A stretch of 64,000 bases of DNA from Rubrivivax gelatinosus IL144 (GCF_000284255.1 NC_017075.1:4154001-4218000), one strand, 5' to 3'; positions 25,855 through 35,644 are shown, numbered from the stretch's first letter. Notes: generated by a model from the letters alone, not told the origin. Numbers and translations: made by a program.

Positions 25855-27408
25855 TCAAGGGGGCGAGATCAAACGTTCGGCAAGAGAGCGCACACGCTGC
25901 TCGACGGCGGCGTCCATCGTGATCGGCCGGCCCCACTCGCGCGAGGTCTCGCCGGGCCACTTGTTGGTCGCGTCCAGGCCCATCTTGCCGCCCAGGCCGC
26001 TGACCGGCGAGGCGAAGTCCAGGTAGTCGATCGGCGTCTCGGAGACCAGCGTCGTGTCGCGCACCGGGTCCATGCGCGTCGTGATCGCCCAGATGACTTC
26101 GCGCCACTCGCGGATGTTCACGTCCTCGTCGGTGACGACGATGAACTTGGTGTACATGAACTGGCGCAGGAAGCTCCAGAGCCCGAACATCACGCGCTTG
26201 GCGTGGCCCGGGTAGGCCTTGCGGATCGAGATCACCGCCATGCGGTAGCTGCAGCCTTCGGGCGGCAGGTAGAAGTCGGCGATTTCCGGAAACTGCTTCT
26301 GCAGGATCGGCACGAAGACCTCGTTCAACGCCACGCCCAGCACCGCCGGCTCGTCGGGCGGCTTGCCGGTGTAGGTGGAGTGGTAGATCGGGTCGCGCCG
26401 GTGCGTGATGCGGTCGACCTGGAACACCGGGAACCAGTCCTGCTCGTTGTAATAGCCGGTGTGGTCGCCGAACGGGCCTTCCAGCGCATGCAGGTAGCCG
26501 CCGCGTTCGCAGAGCTTGACGCCGCGGTCGGACTCGCCGGTGAAGCCGGCAGGCGCCGGCGGGATGTGGCCTTCGAGCACGATCTCGGCGCTGGCCGGCA
26601 CCTGCAGCGCCCGGCCTTCGCCGACGCCGGAGTCGACGAGTTCGGTGCGGCTGCCGCGCAGCAGGCCGGCGAACTGGTATTCGGACAGGCTGTCGGGCAC
26701 CGGCGTCACGGCGCCGAGGATGGTCGCCGGGTCGGCGCCCAGAGCCACCGCGATCGGGAAGGGCTTGCCGGGGTTGGCGAGCGCGAACTCGCGGAAATCC
26801 AGCGCGCCGCCGCGGTGCGCCAGCCAGCGCATGATCAGCTGGTTGCGGCCGATCAGCTGCTGGCGGTAGATGCCCAGGTTCTGGCGCAGCCGCGGCGTGG
26901 CCACGGCCTGCGGGCCGCGCGTGACGACCAGGCCCCAGGTCAGCAGCGGGCCAGCGTCGCCGGGCCAGCAGGTTTGGATCGGCAGGCGGCCGAGGTCGAC
27001 GTCCGGGCCCTGGAGCACCACCTCCTGGCAGGGCGCGCTGCGCTGCACCGAAGGCTTCATGTCCCACAGCGCCTTGGCCATCGACAGCAGCTTGCCGGCG
27101 TCCTTCAGGCCCTTGGGCGGCTCGGGCTCCTTGAGCCCGGCCAGCAGCCGGCCGACGTCGCGCAGCTCGGCGGTCGACGAGGCCCCCATTCCGAGGGCTA
27201 CACGTTGGGGGGTGCCGAAAAGATTCAGCAGCACCGGGATCGAAAAACCGGTCGGGTTGCGGCACAGCACCGCCGGGCCGCCGGCACGCAGCAACTGGTC
27301 GCCCAGCGCGGTCATCTCGAGCACCGGAGACACCGGATCGGTGATGGTGCGCAGCTCTCCGCGGGCTTCGAGCTGGGTGATGAAGTCCCGCAAGTCTCGG
27401 TAGATCAT
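25855..27408 (-). CDS. ubiD: UbiD, 4-hydroxy-3-polyprenylbenzoate decarboxylase
   Basis: A 517-residue protein starting [20 protein letters not shown], full length for UbiD. Characteristic stretches are [77 protein letters not shown] and the C-terminal [19 protein letters not shown]. The conserved Arg and Glu of the active-site E–R–E network lie within the last two thirds. The enzyme uses prenylated FMN (made by UbiX, not in this window) to decarboxylate the aromatic ring in ubiquinone synthesis. It is monocistronic, with a terminator 160 bases downstream. Confidence 0.95.
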   Translation of the reverse strand: MIYRDLRDFITQLEARGELRTITDPVSPVLEMTALGDQLLRAGGPAVLCRNPTGFSIPVLLNLFGTPQRVALGMGASSTAELRDVGRLLAGLKEPEPPKGLKDAGKLLSMAKALWDMKPSVQRSAPCQEVVLQGPDVDLGRLPIQTCWPGDAGPLLTWGLVVTRGPQAVATPRLRQNLGIYRQQLIGRNQLIMRWLAHRGGALDFREFALANPGKPFPIAVALGADPATILGAVTPVPDSLSEYQFAGLLRGSRTELVDSGVGEGRALQVPASAEIVLEGHIPPAPAGFTGESDRGVKLCERGGYLHALEGPFGDHTGYYNEQDWFPVFQVDRITHRRDPIYHSTYTGKPPDEPAVLGVALNEVFVPILQKQFPEIADFYLPPEGCSYRMAVISIRKAYPGHAKRVMFGLWSFLRQFMYTKFIVVTDEDVNIREWREVIWAITTRMDPVRDTTLVSETPIDYLDFASPVSGLGGKMGLDATNKWPGETSREWGRPITMDAAVEQRVRSLAERLISPP

Positions 27409-27683
27409 TCTTCCTAGATATAAGAGGGAGACCTCATATTCTTGACCGGATATGAGAGCCTTCCTAAAATTCGTGCTGCCCTTGGATCTGAATCAGGGCA
27501 GACCCGTACCGTCCGCATCGTAATCACCAGGATCACCAGGACGGTCGCTGCAGTCCCGCTCCGCGCGGCCCGTTCGTCGGTCGCTTGCGGTAGTCGGTCG
27601 ATTATCGCCGTCGCCCTGCCCCAGCGCCCCCTTCGGCGCCGCGGCCTTCGGGCATCCAGGACGGCGTTTTGAAGAGGGATGCG

Positions 27684-28553
27684 ATGAAAGCCATTGCCGT
27701 GCTGCGCACCGCGCAGCAAGCCACAGGGCGCTCGCTGACGGTATTCGCTCGTGACGTCGGTCACGGCTTGCTCGAGATCGGGCACAACACCCTGGCCGTA
27801 GTCGGCCTTGCGGTGGTGGCGGTGCTCGTCTTCGTGGCCGGTCGGGAAGACCTGCGTCAGCAGGCCGAAACGAGGGCCTTCGAGTGGTTGCAGACGCGCC
27901 ATGAAGTGCGCGTCGCCGCGACCACCGAGGCCGAGCTGGTGCCGGCCGAGCCGGAAGCCGTCAACCGGGCCACCGCGGCCGACCCGAAGGCGCTGACGCG
28001 CCAGCAGGCGGCCGTCGCGAGCTGGATCTCGCGCCGCTACAAGGTGGCGCCGGAGCCGATCAGCGCGCTGGTGCAGGAAGCCTGGGCCATCGGCCAGAAG
28101 GCCGGTCTGGACCCGACGCTGATCCTGGCCATCATGGCCGTCGAGTCGAGCTTCAACCCGTTCGCCCAGAGCTCGGTCGGGGCCCAGGGCCTGATGCAGG
28201 TGATGACCCGCATCCACGACGACAAGTACCAGGCCTTCGGCGGCACGCACGCCGCGTTCGACCCGATCAGCAACCTGCGCGTCGGCGTCCAGGTCTTGAA
28301 GGAGTGCATCACGCGCGCCGGCGGCCTGCAGGAAGGCCTGAAGCACTACGTCGGCGCCGCGCTGCAGGACAACGACAACGGCTACGTCGACCGCGTGATG
28401 ACCGAGCAGGACTACCTGAAGCGTGTAGCTGCCGGCAGCCGCGTGCCGGTCACCGCGCCGATCAGCGTGCCGCGCGAGGCGGCGCCGATGCCGCTGCCCG
28501 CGGCACAGCCGGCGCCGCCGCGCGCCGAACAGCTGGCGATGCTGCGCCGCTGA
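27684..28553 (+). CDS. Membrane-anchored lytic transglycosylase (SLT domain)
   Basis: A 289-residue protein. The ATG at 27684 follows AAGAGGG by 5 bases; an upstream TTG at 27669 overlaps that site. One membrane helix (TLAVVGLAVVAVLVFVAG, about residues 35–52) anchors a periplasmic part. The SLT domain (about 115–235) has catalytic Glu in MAVESSFNPFAQSSVGAQGL, then MQVMTRIHDDKYQAFGG and NLRVGVQVLKECI, where family members usually have NYVAGxxYL; here it is KHYVGAALQDNDNGYVDRV. It cleaves the MurNAc–GlcNAc bond of peptidoglycan. The last 40 residues are Pro/Ala-rich. It is divergent from ubiD. Confidence 0.88.
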   Translation: MKAIAVLRTAQQATGRSLTVFARDVGHGLLEIGHNTLAVVGLAVVAVLVFVAGREDLRQQAETRAFEWLQTRHEVRVAATTEAELVPAEPEAVNRATAADPKALTRQQAAVASWISRRYKVAPEPISALVQEAWAIGQKAGLDPTLILAIMAVESSFNPFAQSSVGAQGLMQVMTRIHDDKYQAFGGTHAAFDPISNLRVGVQVLKECITRAGGLQEGLKHYVGAALQDNDNGYVDRVMTEQDYLKRVAAGSRVPVTAPISVPREAAPMPLPAAQPAPPRAEQLAMLRR

Positions 28554-28600
28554 ATCCCGGCGTTTGACTTCGCCGCGGCGGCGGCTGCGGCCGCTGCCGT

Positions 28601-28606
28601 TACACT
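28601..28606 (+). promoter_or_regulatory. Probable −10 element of the glyA transcript
   Basis: TACACT lies 10–12 bases before the first conserved riboswitch bases. No −35 at proper spacing is clear: the TTGACT at 28564 is 31 bases away. Confidence 0.4.
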
Positions 28607-28615
28607 CCGCCTCCT

Positions 28616-28724
28616 GCGCGACTGGCGATGAGGGGCGGCACGACTGCCGGCCCCGAGGTGGATCGACCACCGGGAAGCGCAGGCCGGCCACCCGGCCGGC
28701 GTCCGCCGTTCGCCTGGGCAGCCC
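28616..28724 (+). ncRNA. ZTP (pfl) riboswitch upstream of glyA
   Basis: The leader carries the conserved pfl-motif blocks in order: GCGACTGGCGATGAGG, GGTGGATCGACCACCGGGAAGCG and the 3' half CCGTTCGCCTGGGCAGCC, joined by a GC-rich variable hairpin. The motif binds ZMP/ZTP and switches on one-carbon and purine genes when folate is short; glyA is one of its usual targets. The start codon is 57 bases past its end, and the CGCTCCGCCGCGGGGCG hairpin in between may be the expression platform. Confidence 0.85.
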
Positions 28725-28780
28725 TCGACGACGCTCCGCCGCGGGGCGCTCGAAGGCCCTTCACTCCGAAGAGGACTGCC

Positions 28781-30031
28781 GTGTTCGACCGTTCCATTTC
28801 CACCCTCGCCAACGTCGACCCTGAAATCTGGGCGACCATCCAGGACGAGAACCGCCGCCAGGAAGAGCACATCGAGCTCATCGCGTCGGAGAACTACACC
28901 AGCCCCGCGGTGATGGCCGCGCAAGGCTCGCAGCTCACCAACAAGTACGCCGAGGGCTACCCCGGCAAGCGCTACTACGGCGGCTGCGAGTACGTCGACG
29001 TCGTCGAACAGCTGGCGATCGACCGCGTCAAGCAGCTCTTCGGCGCCAACTTCGCCAACGTGCAGCCCAACTCGGGCTCGCAGGCCAACCAGGCCGTGTT
29101 CTTCGGCCTGCTCGAGCCGGGCGACACGATCATGGGCATGAGCCTGTCCGAAGGCGGCCACCTGACGCACGGCATGCCGCTGAACATGAGCGGCAAGTGG
29201 TTCAAGGTCGTCAGCTACGGCCTGGACGCCAACGAAGCCATCGACTACGACGCGATGGAACGCCTGGCGCACGAGCACAAGCCCAAGCTGATCATCGCCG
29301 GCGCCTCGGCCTACAGCCTGCGCATCGACTTCGAACGTTTCGCCAAGGTCGCCAAGGCCATCGGCGCCTACTTCATGGTCGACATGGCGCACTACGCCGG
29401 CCTCGTCGCCGCAGGCGTCTACCCGAACCCGGTGCCGCATGCCGACGTCGTCACGTCCACCACGCACAAGAGCCTGCGTGGCCCGCGCGGCGGCATCATC
29501 CTGATGAACGACGAGGCGATCGCCAAGAAGATCAACAGCGCGATCTTCCCCGGCATCCAGGGCGGCCCGCTGATGCACGTCATCGCCGGCAAGGCCGTCG
29601 CCTTCAAGGAAGCGCTGGCGCCCGAGTTCAAGGCCTACCAGCAGCAGGTGGCGGCCAACGCCAAGGTGCTGGCCGAGACGCTGATCTCGCGCGGCCTGCG
29701 CATCGTCAGCGGCGGCACCGAGAGCCATGTGATGCTCGTCGACCTGCGCCCCAAGGGCCTGACCGGCAAGGAAGCGGAAGCCGTGCTGGGCAAGGCCCAC
29801 ATGACCTGCAACAAGAACGGCATCCCGAACGACCCGCAGAAGCCGATGGTCACCAGCGGCATCCGCCTGGGCACGCCGGCGATGACGACGCGCGGCTTCA
29901 AGGAAGACGAGGCGCGCCGCACCGCGCACCTGATCGCCGACGTGCTCGACAACCCGCACGACGAGGCGAACATCGCCGCGGTGCGCGAGAAGGTCGCGGC
30001 GCTGACGCGCGACTTCCCGGTCTACCGCTGA
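28781..30031 (+). CDS. glyA: Serine hydroxymethyltransferase
   Basis: A 416-residue protein with a GTG start preceded by GAGGA; it begins [24 protein letters not shown] markers: [55 protein letters not shown] and the PLP-lysine motif [19 protein letters not shown]. It is a PLP enzyme converting serine plus tetrahydrofolate to glycine plus methylene-tetrahydrofolate. Expression is expected to be controlled by the ZTP riboswitch just upstream. The gene is 16 bases before nrdR, an arrangement common in Proteobacteria. Confidence 0.97.
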   Translation: MFDRSISTLANVDPEIWATIQDENRRQEEHIELIASENYTSPAVMAAQGSQLTNKYAEGYPGKRYYGGCEYVDVVEQLAIDRVKQLFGANFANVQPNSGSQANQAVFFGLLEPGDTIMGMSLSEGGHLTHGMPLNMSGKWFKVVSYGLDANEAIDYDAMERLAHEHKPKLIIAGASAYSLRIDFERFAKVAKAIGAYFMVDMAHYAGLVAAGVYPNPVPHADVVTSTTHKSLRGPRGGIILMNDEAIAKKINSAIFPGIQGGPLMHVIAGKAVAFKEALAPEFKAYQQQVAANAKVLAETLISRGLRIVSGGTESHVMLVDLRPKGLTGKEAEAVLGKAHMTCNKNGIPNDPQKPMVTSGIRLGTPAMTTRGFKEDEARRTAHLIADVLDNPHDEANIAAVREKVAALTRDFPVYR

Positions 30032-30047
30032 GCGGGAGCGGCGGCGC

Positions 30048-30491
30048 ATGCGTTGTCCGTACTGCGCCCACGGCGAGACGCAGGTCGTCGAGACCCGCGA
30101 GTCCGACGAGGGCGGCGTCGTGCGCCGGCGCCGCCGCTGCCTGAAGTGCGAGAAGCGCTTCACGACCTACGAACGCGCCGAGGTCGCGATGCCCGCCGTC
30201 GTCAAGAAGGACGGCGCGCGTGTCGAGTTCGACCCCGAGAAGCTGCGCTCGTCGATGATGCTGGCGCTACGCAAGCGCCCGGTCGGCGTCGAGAAGATCG
30301 ACGCGGCGATCGAGCGCATCCAGGAGCAGCTCGTCGCCGGCGGCGCGCGCGAGGTGCCGAGCACGCGCGTCGGCGAGCTCGTGATGCGCGAACTCGAGAA
30401 GCTGGACAAGGTGGCCTATGTGCGCTTCGCGTCGGTCTACCGCAGCTTCGAGGACGTCGACGAGTTCAGCCAGCTGATCCGCGACATCTGA
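30048..30491 (+). CDS. nrdR: Transcriptional repressor NrdR
   Basis: A 147-residue protein, the normal length. An N-terminal zinc ribbon has [20 protein letters not shown] and [14 protein letters not shown] (four Cys), then the ATP-cone domain with [20 protein letters not shown] and [20 protein letters not shown]. NrdR binds NrdR boxes of ribonucleotide reductase genes depending on ATP/dATP. It is cotranscribed with glyA (16-base gap). Confidence 0.97.
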   Translation: MRCPYCAHGETQVVETRESDEGGVVRRRRRCLKCEKRFTTYERAEVAMPAVVKKDGARVEFDPEKLRSSMMLALRKRPVGVEKIDAAIERIQEQLVAGGAREVPSTRVGELVMRELEKLDKVAYVRFASVYRSFEDVDEFSQLIRDI

Positions 30492-30590
30492 GTCGCTGAT
30501 CCCCCGCGCGGGGGCGCCCGAAGCTCCCGCCGCGAGGGGAGCGCGCGGCGTCTTGCGTCTTCCTAGAGTGCCCCGGCACCGGAGGACGAC

Positions 30591-31127
30591 ATGGCCCGCG
30601 ACCCGCTGCCCCAGCCACCGAACACGCCGCGCCCGCGCGGCCTGACGCTGATCGAGAGCGCCGTCACGCTGGCGCTGGCCGCGCTCGTCGTCGGCCTGGC
30701 CGTGCCGGGCTTCGCGACGATGCAGGAGCGCGAGCGCCTGCGCGGCGTCGCCGCCCAGCTCGAGACCGACATCATGTATGCGCGCAGCCTGGCGACGGCA
30801 CGGTCGGACGGCGTGCGGCTGGAGTTCGCCGGCCCACGCTGCTGGCTGCTGCACGACGGCGCGCCCGGCTGCAGCTGCGACGGCCCCGTGCCGATCTGCG
30901 AGGGCCGCCGCGTGCTGCGCTACGTGAACCTCGGCGACACGCACCCGGTGCAGCTGCTGTCCAACAGCGGCTCGCTGCTCTTCGACCCGACCCGCGGCAC
31001 CGTCACGCCCACCGCGACGGTGCGGCTGTCGCTGCCGTCGGGACCGCGGCTGCACCTCGTCGTCAACCTGATGGGCCGGGTGCGGCGCTGCTCGCCCGAC
31101 GGCCTGCCCGGCGAAGCGCCCTGCTGA
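30591..31127 (+). CDS. GspH/FimT-family minor pseudopilin
   Basis: A 178-residue protein beginning the minor-pilin cluster. A short basic leader ends at the prepilin peptidase site RG|LTLIESAVTLALAALVVG, with Glu5 of the mature form present, followed by the hydrophobic N-terminal helix. The C-terminal globular part has four Cys (CWLLHDG, GCSCDG, ICEG) and SGSLLFDPTRGTVTPTATV, typical of GspH/FimT domains. It is likely part of the pilus-tip initiation complex. A GGAGGACGAC RBS precedes the ATG. Confidence 0.82.
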   Translation: MARDPLPQPPNTPRPRGLTLIESAVTLALAALVVGLAVPGFATMQERERLRGVAAQLETDIMYARSLATARSDGVRLEFAGPRCWLLHDGAPGCSCDGPVPICEGRRVLRYVNLGDTHPVQLLSNSGSLLFDPTRGTVTPTATVRLSLPSGPRLHLVVNLMGRVRRCSPDGLPGEAPC

Positions 31128-31218
31128 TCCCTCGAACGCGGGGCAAGGGCCGCGACGAGCGGCGCCCACGCCACGACGAACGGTGCCGGCGGGGCCGGCG
31201 CTGCGAATAATCGGTCAC

Positions 31219-31704
31219 ATGTCCATCCGGTGCCGTCGGTGTTCCGCTGGGGGGCCAGCGCAGGGCTTCACGCTCATCGAACTGGCCATCGTGGTCGTCG
31301 TGCTCGGCGTGCTCGCCGCGGTGGCGCTGCCGTCCTTCATGGACAGCATCCGCAAGGGCCGCCGCTCCGACGCCTATGCCGCGGTGGCCGCGGTGCAGCA
31401 GGCGCAGGAACGCTGGCGCAGCAACCACGCCCAGTACACGACCTCGCTGACCGACTTGGGGCTCAGCAGCAGCAGCTCGTCGGGCCACTACACGATCGAG
31501 ATCGGCAGCTCGGGCGCCGCCGGCGACACGCTGTCCAGCGCCTACGTCGTCACCGCCCGCGGCAACCGCGGCAGCAGCCAGGCCTCGGACAGCCAGTGCC
31601 GCAACATGAGCATGCGGCTGCGCGGCGGCAACCTCGAATACGCCGGCTGCGGCAGCTGTGGCGACTTCAGCTACGCGGTGACCAACGCCTGCTGGCCCAA
31701 ATGA
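31219..31704 (+). CDS. PilE-like type IV minor pilin
   Basis: A 161-residue protein starting MSIRCRRCSAGGPAQ; the reading to 31183 lacks an RBS. The prepilin site is QG|FTLIELAIVVVVLGVLA. The mature part has SIRKGRRSDAYAAVAAVQQAQERWR, the PilE/ComP-type amphipathic helix, a Ser-rich loop (SSSSSSG) and a C-terminal Cys pair in CGSCGDFSYAVTNACW that should form the D-region disulfide. The stop overlaps the next start (ATGA). Confidence 0.82.
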   Translation: MSIRCRRCSAGGPAQGFTLIELAIVVVVLGVLAAVALPSFMDSIRKGRRSDAYAAVAAVQQAQERWRSNHAQYTTSLTDLGLSSSSSSGHYTIEIGSSGAAGDTLSSAYVVTARGNRGSSQASDSQCRNMSMRLRGGNLEYAGCGSCGDFSYAVTNACWPK

Positions 31705-32300
31705 CGCCGCCCCGCCGCCTCCGCCGCCGCGGCCTGACCCTGGTCGAGCTGATGGTCGTCGTCGCGCTGCTGGGCGTGCTGCTGGCGCTGGGCGCGCCGT
31801 CGCTGTTCGACTACATCCGCGTGCAGCGCCTGAAGAGCATCAGCGCGCAGCTCGGCACCGACGTCCAGTTCGCGCGCGGCCAGGCCGTGGCGCACGGGCT
31901 GCGCTCGTTCGTGCTGTTCCCGGCCGCCGGCACGGCGGTGTCCTGCTACACGATCTACGAGCTGCGCCCCGGCGCCGACGCCACCAAGCTGTACTGCGAC
32001 TGCACGCTGGGCCCGGGCAATGCCTGCTCGAACCCGGTGTCGGTCGAACTGCGCACCGTCATGCTGCCTGCCGACGGCGGCGTGCACCTGCAACTGGCGG
32101 TCGGCGACCGCGGCTTCGGCTTCGACCCGCTGACCGGCGGCCTGCTGACGCACAGCTCCGACTGGCTGCCCGAACCGCTGGACGCCTTCGTCATCAACAC
32201 GGTGCTCGACGGCACCCGCAGCCTGCGCACCACGGTCGGCCGCGCCGGCCGGCCCACGGTCTGCGGCACGCAGGCCGCGCTGGGAGCGCAGACGTGCTGA
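31701..32300 (+). CDS. FimT/GspH-family minor pilin
   Basis: A 199-residue protein starting MTPPRRLRRRGLTLVELMVV. The prepilin site is RG|LTLVELMVVVALLGVLLAL with Glu5. The IRVQRLKSISAQLGTDVQFA and ARGQAVAHGLRSFVLF segments are the FimT-type region. CYTIYELRPG, YCDCTLGPGNAC and the final CGTQAALGAQTC supply possible disulfides. It is the second FimT-like gene in the cluster. It overlaps both neighbours (ATGA before, GTGCTGA after), pointing to translational coupling. Confidence 0.82.
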   Translation: MTPPRRLRRRGLTLVELMVVVALLGVLLALGAPSLFDYIRVQRLKSISAQLGTDVQFARGQAVAHGLRSFVLFPAAGTAVSCYTIYELRPGADATKLYCDCTLGPGNACSNPVSVELRTVMLPADGGVHLQLAVGDRGFGFDPLTGGLLTHSSDWLPEPLDAFVINTVLDGTRSLRTTVGRAGRPTVCGTQAALGAQTC

Positions 32301-33043
32301 ACGCCGCACGCCGCAGGCCGGCGCGTCGCCAGCGCGGGCTGTCGATCGTCGAGCTGATGGTCGGCGTGACGATCGGCCTGCTGGTCGTCGCCGCGTCGGC
32401 GCTGCTGGTCTCGGGCCAGCTCACCGAGAACCGCCGGCTGCTGCTGGAGACGCAGCTGCAGCAGGACCTGCGCGCCACCACCGACATCATCGTGCGCGAC
32501 CTGCGCCGCGCCGGCATCTGGAACGACGCGCAGAACAGCGGCCCGTGGTCCACCGAGAACACCGACCCGCAGTGCAACCGCTACGCGACGGTGCGCATCG
32601 CCGACACCCAGGACTCGGTCGTCTACCGCTACTACCGCAACGGCGACAACAACAGCGCCACCGGCATCAAGCTCGAGAACGGCGTGCTGAAGTCCGGCAT
32701 CCAGGGCGCGGCCGTCGTGGCCGGCAGCACCTGCGCCCAGAACGCGAACCCGCCGAGCTGGCAGGAACTGACCGACAGCCGCACGCTGCGCATCACGAAG
32801 TTCCAGGTCAGCTGGCAGGACGACGGCTCCACGCCCCAGCCCCTGCCCTGCGCCAAGCTCTGCGCCGACGGCAGCACCAGCTGCTGGCCGGTGCTCGACG
32901 TGCGCCTGGTGAAGATCGAGATCGAAGCCGCTTCGGTCGCCGACCCGAGCGTGACGCGCGCGATGCAGGCGACGGTGAAGCTGCGCAACGACTTCATCGA
33001 CTACCGCGACGCCGCGCACCCGACGCGCGTGTGCCCGACATGA
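32294..33043 (+). CDS. PilW-family minor pilin
   Basis: A 249-residue protein with a GTG start. The prepilin site is RG|LSIVELMVGVTIGLLVVA, followed by SGQLTENRRLLLETQLQQDL and RATTDIIVRDLRRAGIW, the PilW signature region. The rest is beta-rich with Cys in DPQCNRYATV, AGSTCAQN and CAKLCADGSTSCWPV. PilW proteins help prime the pilus tip. The start overlaps the previous stop and the stop overlaps the next start. Confidence 0.85.
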   Translation: MLNAARRRPARRQRGLSIVELMVGVTIGLLVVAASALLVSGQLTENRRLLLETQLQQDLRATTDIIVRDLRRAGIWNDAQNSGPWSTENTDPQCNRYATVRIADTQDSVVYRYYRNGDNNSATGIKLENGVLKSGIQGAAVVAGSTCAQNANPPSWQELTDSRTLRITKFQVSWQDDGSTPQPLPCAKLCADGSTSCWPVLDVRLVKIEIEAASVADPSVTRAMQATVKLRNDFIDYRDAAHPTRVCPT

Positions 33044-34422
33044 AGCGCGGCACCGCCCCGGCGCCCCGTCGCCGCCAGCACGGTCTGGCGGCGCTGGCCG
33101 TGGTGCTGCTGCTGTTCTTCGTCGTCTCGCTGGTCGCCGCCTACACCAGCCGCAATCTGATCTTCGAGCAGCGCACCGGCGTCAACCAGTACCGCTCGAC
33201 GCAGGCGATGGAGACCGCCGAGGCGGGCCTCGAGTGGGCCCTGCTCAAGCTCAACGGCGGCCGCATCGACGCCAGCTGCGCACCGAGCACGACGATCACG
33301 GACACGCCGTTCCGCGAGCGCTACCTGGTCACCGACGCCGACACCGGCTTCGTCGGCGCCAAGCTCGACGCCAGCGGCAACGTCGCCTTCGCCACCTGCG
33401 TGCGCGACGGCAGCGGCTGGAGCTGCCGCTGCCCGGCAAGCGGCACCGAGCTGCCCGACCCTCCCGCCGGCGACGGCCCGCATCCGGCCTTCCGCGTCGC
33501 AATCGTCGGGTCGGCCCTGAGGCCCGGGCTGGTGCGCATCTACGCCAACGGCTGCACCCGGCTGGCCGAGGAGTGCCTGAGCTTCTCGGCAAACATGTCC
33601 AGCCTGCCGCTGGTGCGCGCGATCGCCCCTGCCGGCGAAGGCTTCGCGGCCATCTCCACCTGGGCCGCGATGGCCGGGCGCACCGCGGCGGTCGAACGCG
33701 ACAGCAGCAAGACGGTGGTGACGGCGCTGCCGCGCGACACGCTGATCGTGCGCGGCAACCTGACGACCGACGGCGGCGGCACGCTGCGCGTGGCGCGCAC
33801 CGGCTCGGCCAGCGGCTACTCGGTGCGCGTCGGCGGCAGCAGCATCCCGAGCGCGATCGAGGCGCTCGGCGCGCCGGGCTCGCCGGCCGACGGCAGCGCG
33901 ACGCTCAGCCCGGACCCGTCGCTGCGCGACATCGTCGGCACCGGCGACACGCCGGTCAGCACGCGCATGTTCGCCTCGGTCTTCATGATGCGGCCCGAAA
34001 CCTTCCGCGACCAGCCGGGTGCCGTGCTGCTCGACTGCGCCACCGTCAGCTGCGACGGCAGCACGCTGGCCACCAAGGTCGCGCGCAACCCCGGGCGGCC
34101 GATCTGGGTCGAGGGCAACCTCGTGCTCGACGGCAGCGGCGACATCGGCAGCGCCGCGGCACCGGTGCTGATCGTCGTCACCGGCAACCTCGACTTCGAC
34201 GCCGGCGGGCGCCCGGTGCACGGCCTGGTCTACGGCCGGGCGACGAGCTGGCGGCTGAGCGGCACGGCGCACGTGCAGGGCGCGCTGATCGCCGAGAACG
34301 ACCTGGTCGTGGCCACCACGACGGGCAGTTCGATCGACCACGACGCCGACACGCTGCGTCACCTGTCGACGCTGGTCGGCTCGTTCACGCGCGTCGCCGG
34401 CAGCTGGAAGGACTTCCCGTGA
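33040..34422 (+). CDS. PilX-like minor pilin, unusually long
   Basis: A 460-residue protein. The N-terminus HGLAALAVVLLLFFVVSLVA and the helix RNLIFEQRTGVNQYRSTQAMETAEAGLEWAL match PilX, which typically lacks Glu5. PilX proteins are usually under 200 residues. Here about 300 extra residues form a beta-rich region with repeats of the type LIVRGNLTTDGGGTLRVA, WVEGNLVLDGSG and VVTGNLDFDAGGRPVHGL, like a right-handed beta-helix or adhesive domain. Four-base ATGA overlaps sit at both ends. The start context is weak, as expected for a coupled gene. Confidence 0.8.
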   Translation: MKRGTAPAPRRRQHGLAALAVVLLLFFVVSLVAAYTSRNLIFEQRTGVNQYRSTQAMETAEAGLEWALLKLNGGRIDASCAPSTTITDTPFRERYLVTDADTGFVGAKLDASGNVAFATCVRDGSGWSCRCPASGTELPDPPAGDGPHPAFRVAIVGSALRPGLVRIYANGCTRLAEECLSFSANMSSLPLVRAIAPAGEGFAAISTWAAMAGRTAAVERDSSKTVVTALPRDTLIVRGNLTTDGGGTLRVARTGSASGYSVRVGGSSIPSAIEALGAPGSPADGSATLSPDPSLRDIVGTGDTPVSTRMFASVFMMRPETFRDQPGAVLLDCATVSCDGSTLATKVARNPGRPIWVEGNLVLDGSGDIGSAAAPVLIVVTGNLDFDAGGRPVHGLVYGRATSWRLSGTAHVQGALIAENDLVVATTTGSSIDHDADTLRHLSTLVGSFTRVAGSWKDFP

Positions 34423-35603
34423 GCGCGCATCGGCTTCGTCGCAGGTCGCGCGGCGTCTCGCTGGTCGAGGCGCTGGTCGCGTTGGCCGTGATGGCCATCG
34501 GCCTGCTCGGCGTCGTCGGGCTGCAGGCCACGCTGCGCGCCACCGCCGACGTCTCGCGCCAGCGCAGCGAGGCGGTGCGCATCGCCCAGGAACGGCTGGA
34601 GCAGCTGCGCGGCTACAGCTCGCTCGACGGCACGGACGGCCAGACCTACGAGTCGATCACCACCGCCCCCGGGCAGCGGGTCGACACCCCGCTCGCGAAC
34701 ACCGAGTTCACGCTGCGCCAGACCGTGACCGACACCGCGGCCGACGCCGGACGCGCGAAGATGGTCGCGATCCAGGTCGCCTGGCGCGACCGCCGCGCGG
34801 AGACGGACAACCAGTGGGTCGACTTCGCGGCCTTCATCACCGGCACGCCGCCCGACCTGGCCGGTGCGCTGTTCCTGCCCGCCGACGCCACCACCCTGGC
34901 GCAGCCGAAGTCGCGCCACGCGGCGATCCCGGTGCAGGCCAGCGACAACGGCGACGGCACCAGCAGCTTCCGCCCGCTGGGCAGCGACCAGGTCGCCTTC
35001 ACCTTCAACAACCTCACCGGGGTCATCACCAGCATCTGCATCCCGGCCACCAACTGCACCAGCGTCAACGCCTACCTGCTGTCGGGCTACGTGCGTTTTG
35101 CCACCGGCGTGCAGCCGACCCCGGCGCTGGCCGAAGTGCCGCCGCCCTTGTCGCCCGACGACCTGGCGTCGATCCCGGCCTGGCCCACGGCCTTCGTCAG
35201 CGTGCAGCGTACCGGCTCGCCGACGCCGGCGCCGGACACCTGCGTGCACCTGGTCTACCCCGCCTACGTCGCCTATTACTGCGCCGTGCCGGTCTCGACG
35301 GCCACCAAGATGTGGTCCGGCCGCTCGTCGGTCTGGCCGACGAACCTGGCGACGACGACGCCCGACACGACGACTTCGGCCAGCCGCGTCAAGGTCTGCC
35401 GCTACGCGCCGACGGCCAGCCCGACGCGCAACGTCGACCACCCGGCCAACTACAGCAACGTCGGCGGCCCGCTGACGAACCAGAACTTCCTCGTCATCAC
35501 CGCCGGCACCGGCAGCGACACCGTGCCCGGCACGGCCTGGACCTGCCCCGGCGACGACACCGCCACGCCCATCGTCTCGGCCACCTGGCAGCACCAGCCG
35601 TAG
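34419..35603 (+). CDS. PilV-like minor pilin, unusually long
   Basis: A 394-residue protein with a GTG start. The prepilin site is RG|VSLVEALVALAVMAIGLLG, followed by LQATLRATADVSRQRSEAVRIAQE, as in PilV. Usual PilV proteins are about 150–200 residues. The additional part contains Cys in SICIPATNC, DTCVHLVYPAYVAYYCAV and KVCRYAPT, and a Thr/Ser-rich segment (TTTPDTTTSASR). It ends the overlapping cluster. No pilY1 follows; ribD starts 41 bases later. Confidence 0.8.
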   Translation: MSAHRLRRRSRGVSLVEALVALAVMAIGLLGVVGLQATLRATADVSRQRSEAVRIAQERLEQLRGYSSLDGTDGQTYESITTAPGQRVDTPLANTEFTLRQTVTDTAADAGRAKMVAIQVAWRDRRAETDNQWVDFAAFITGTPPDLAGALFLPADATTLAQPKSRHAAIPVQASDNGDGTSSFRPLGSDQVAFTFNNLTGVITSICIPATNCTSVNAYLLSGYVRFATGVQPTPALAEVPPPLSPDDLASIPAWPTAFVSVQRTGSPTPAPDTCVHLVYPAYVAYYCAVPVSTATKMWSGRSSVWPTNLATTTPDTTTSASRVKVCRYAPTASPTRNVDHPANYSNVGGPLTNQNFLVITAGTGSDTVPGTAWTCPGDDTATPIVSATWQHQP

Positions 35604-35644
35604 CATCGGCGTCCCGCCCGAGCCGGGCCGCCGCCTGCCCACCG

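Noticed and set aside
24415..27417. A 1000-residue plus-strand open frame
   Set aside because: It shadows the OlsB-like gene in another frame and ubiD in antisense, with no recognisable domain.
28564..28569. TTGACT as −35 of the glyA promoter
   Set aside because: Spacing to the TACACT at 28601 is 31 bases, too long for a sigma-70 promoter.
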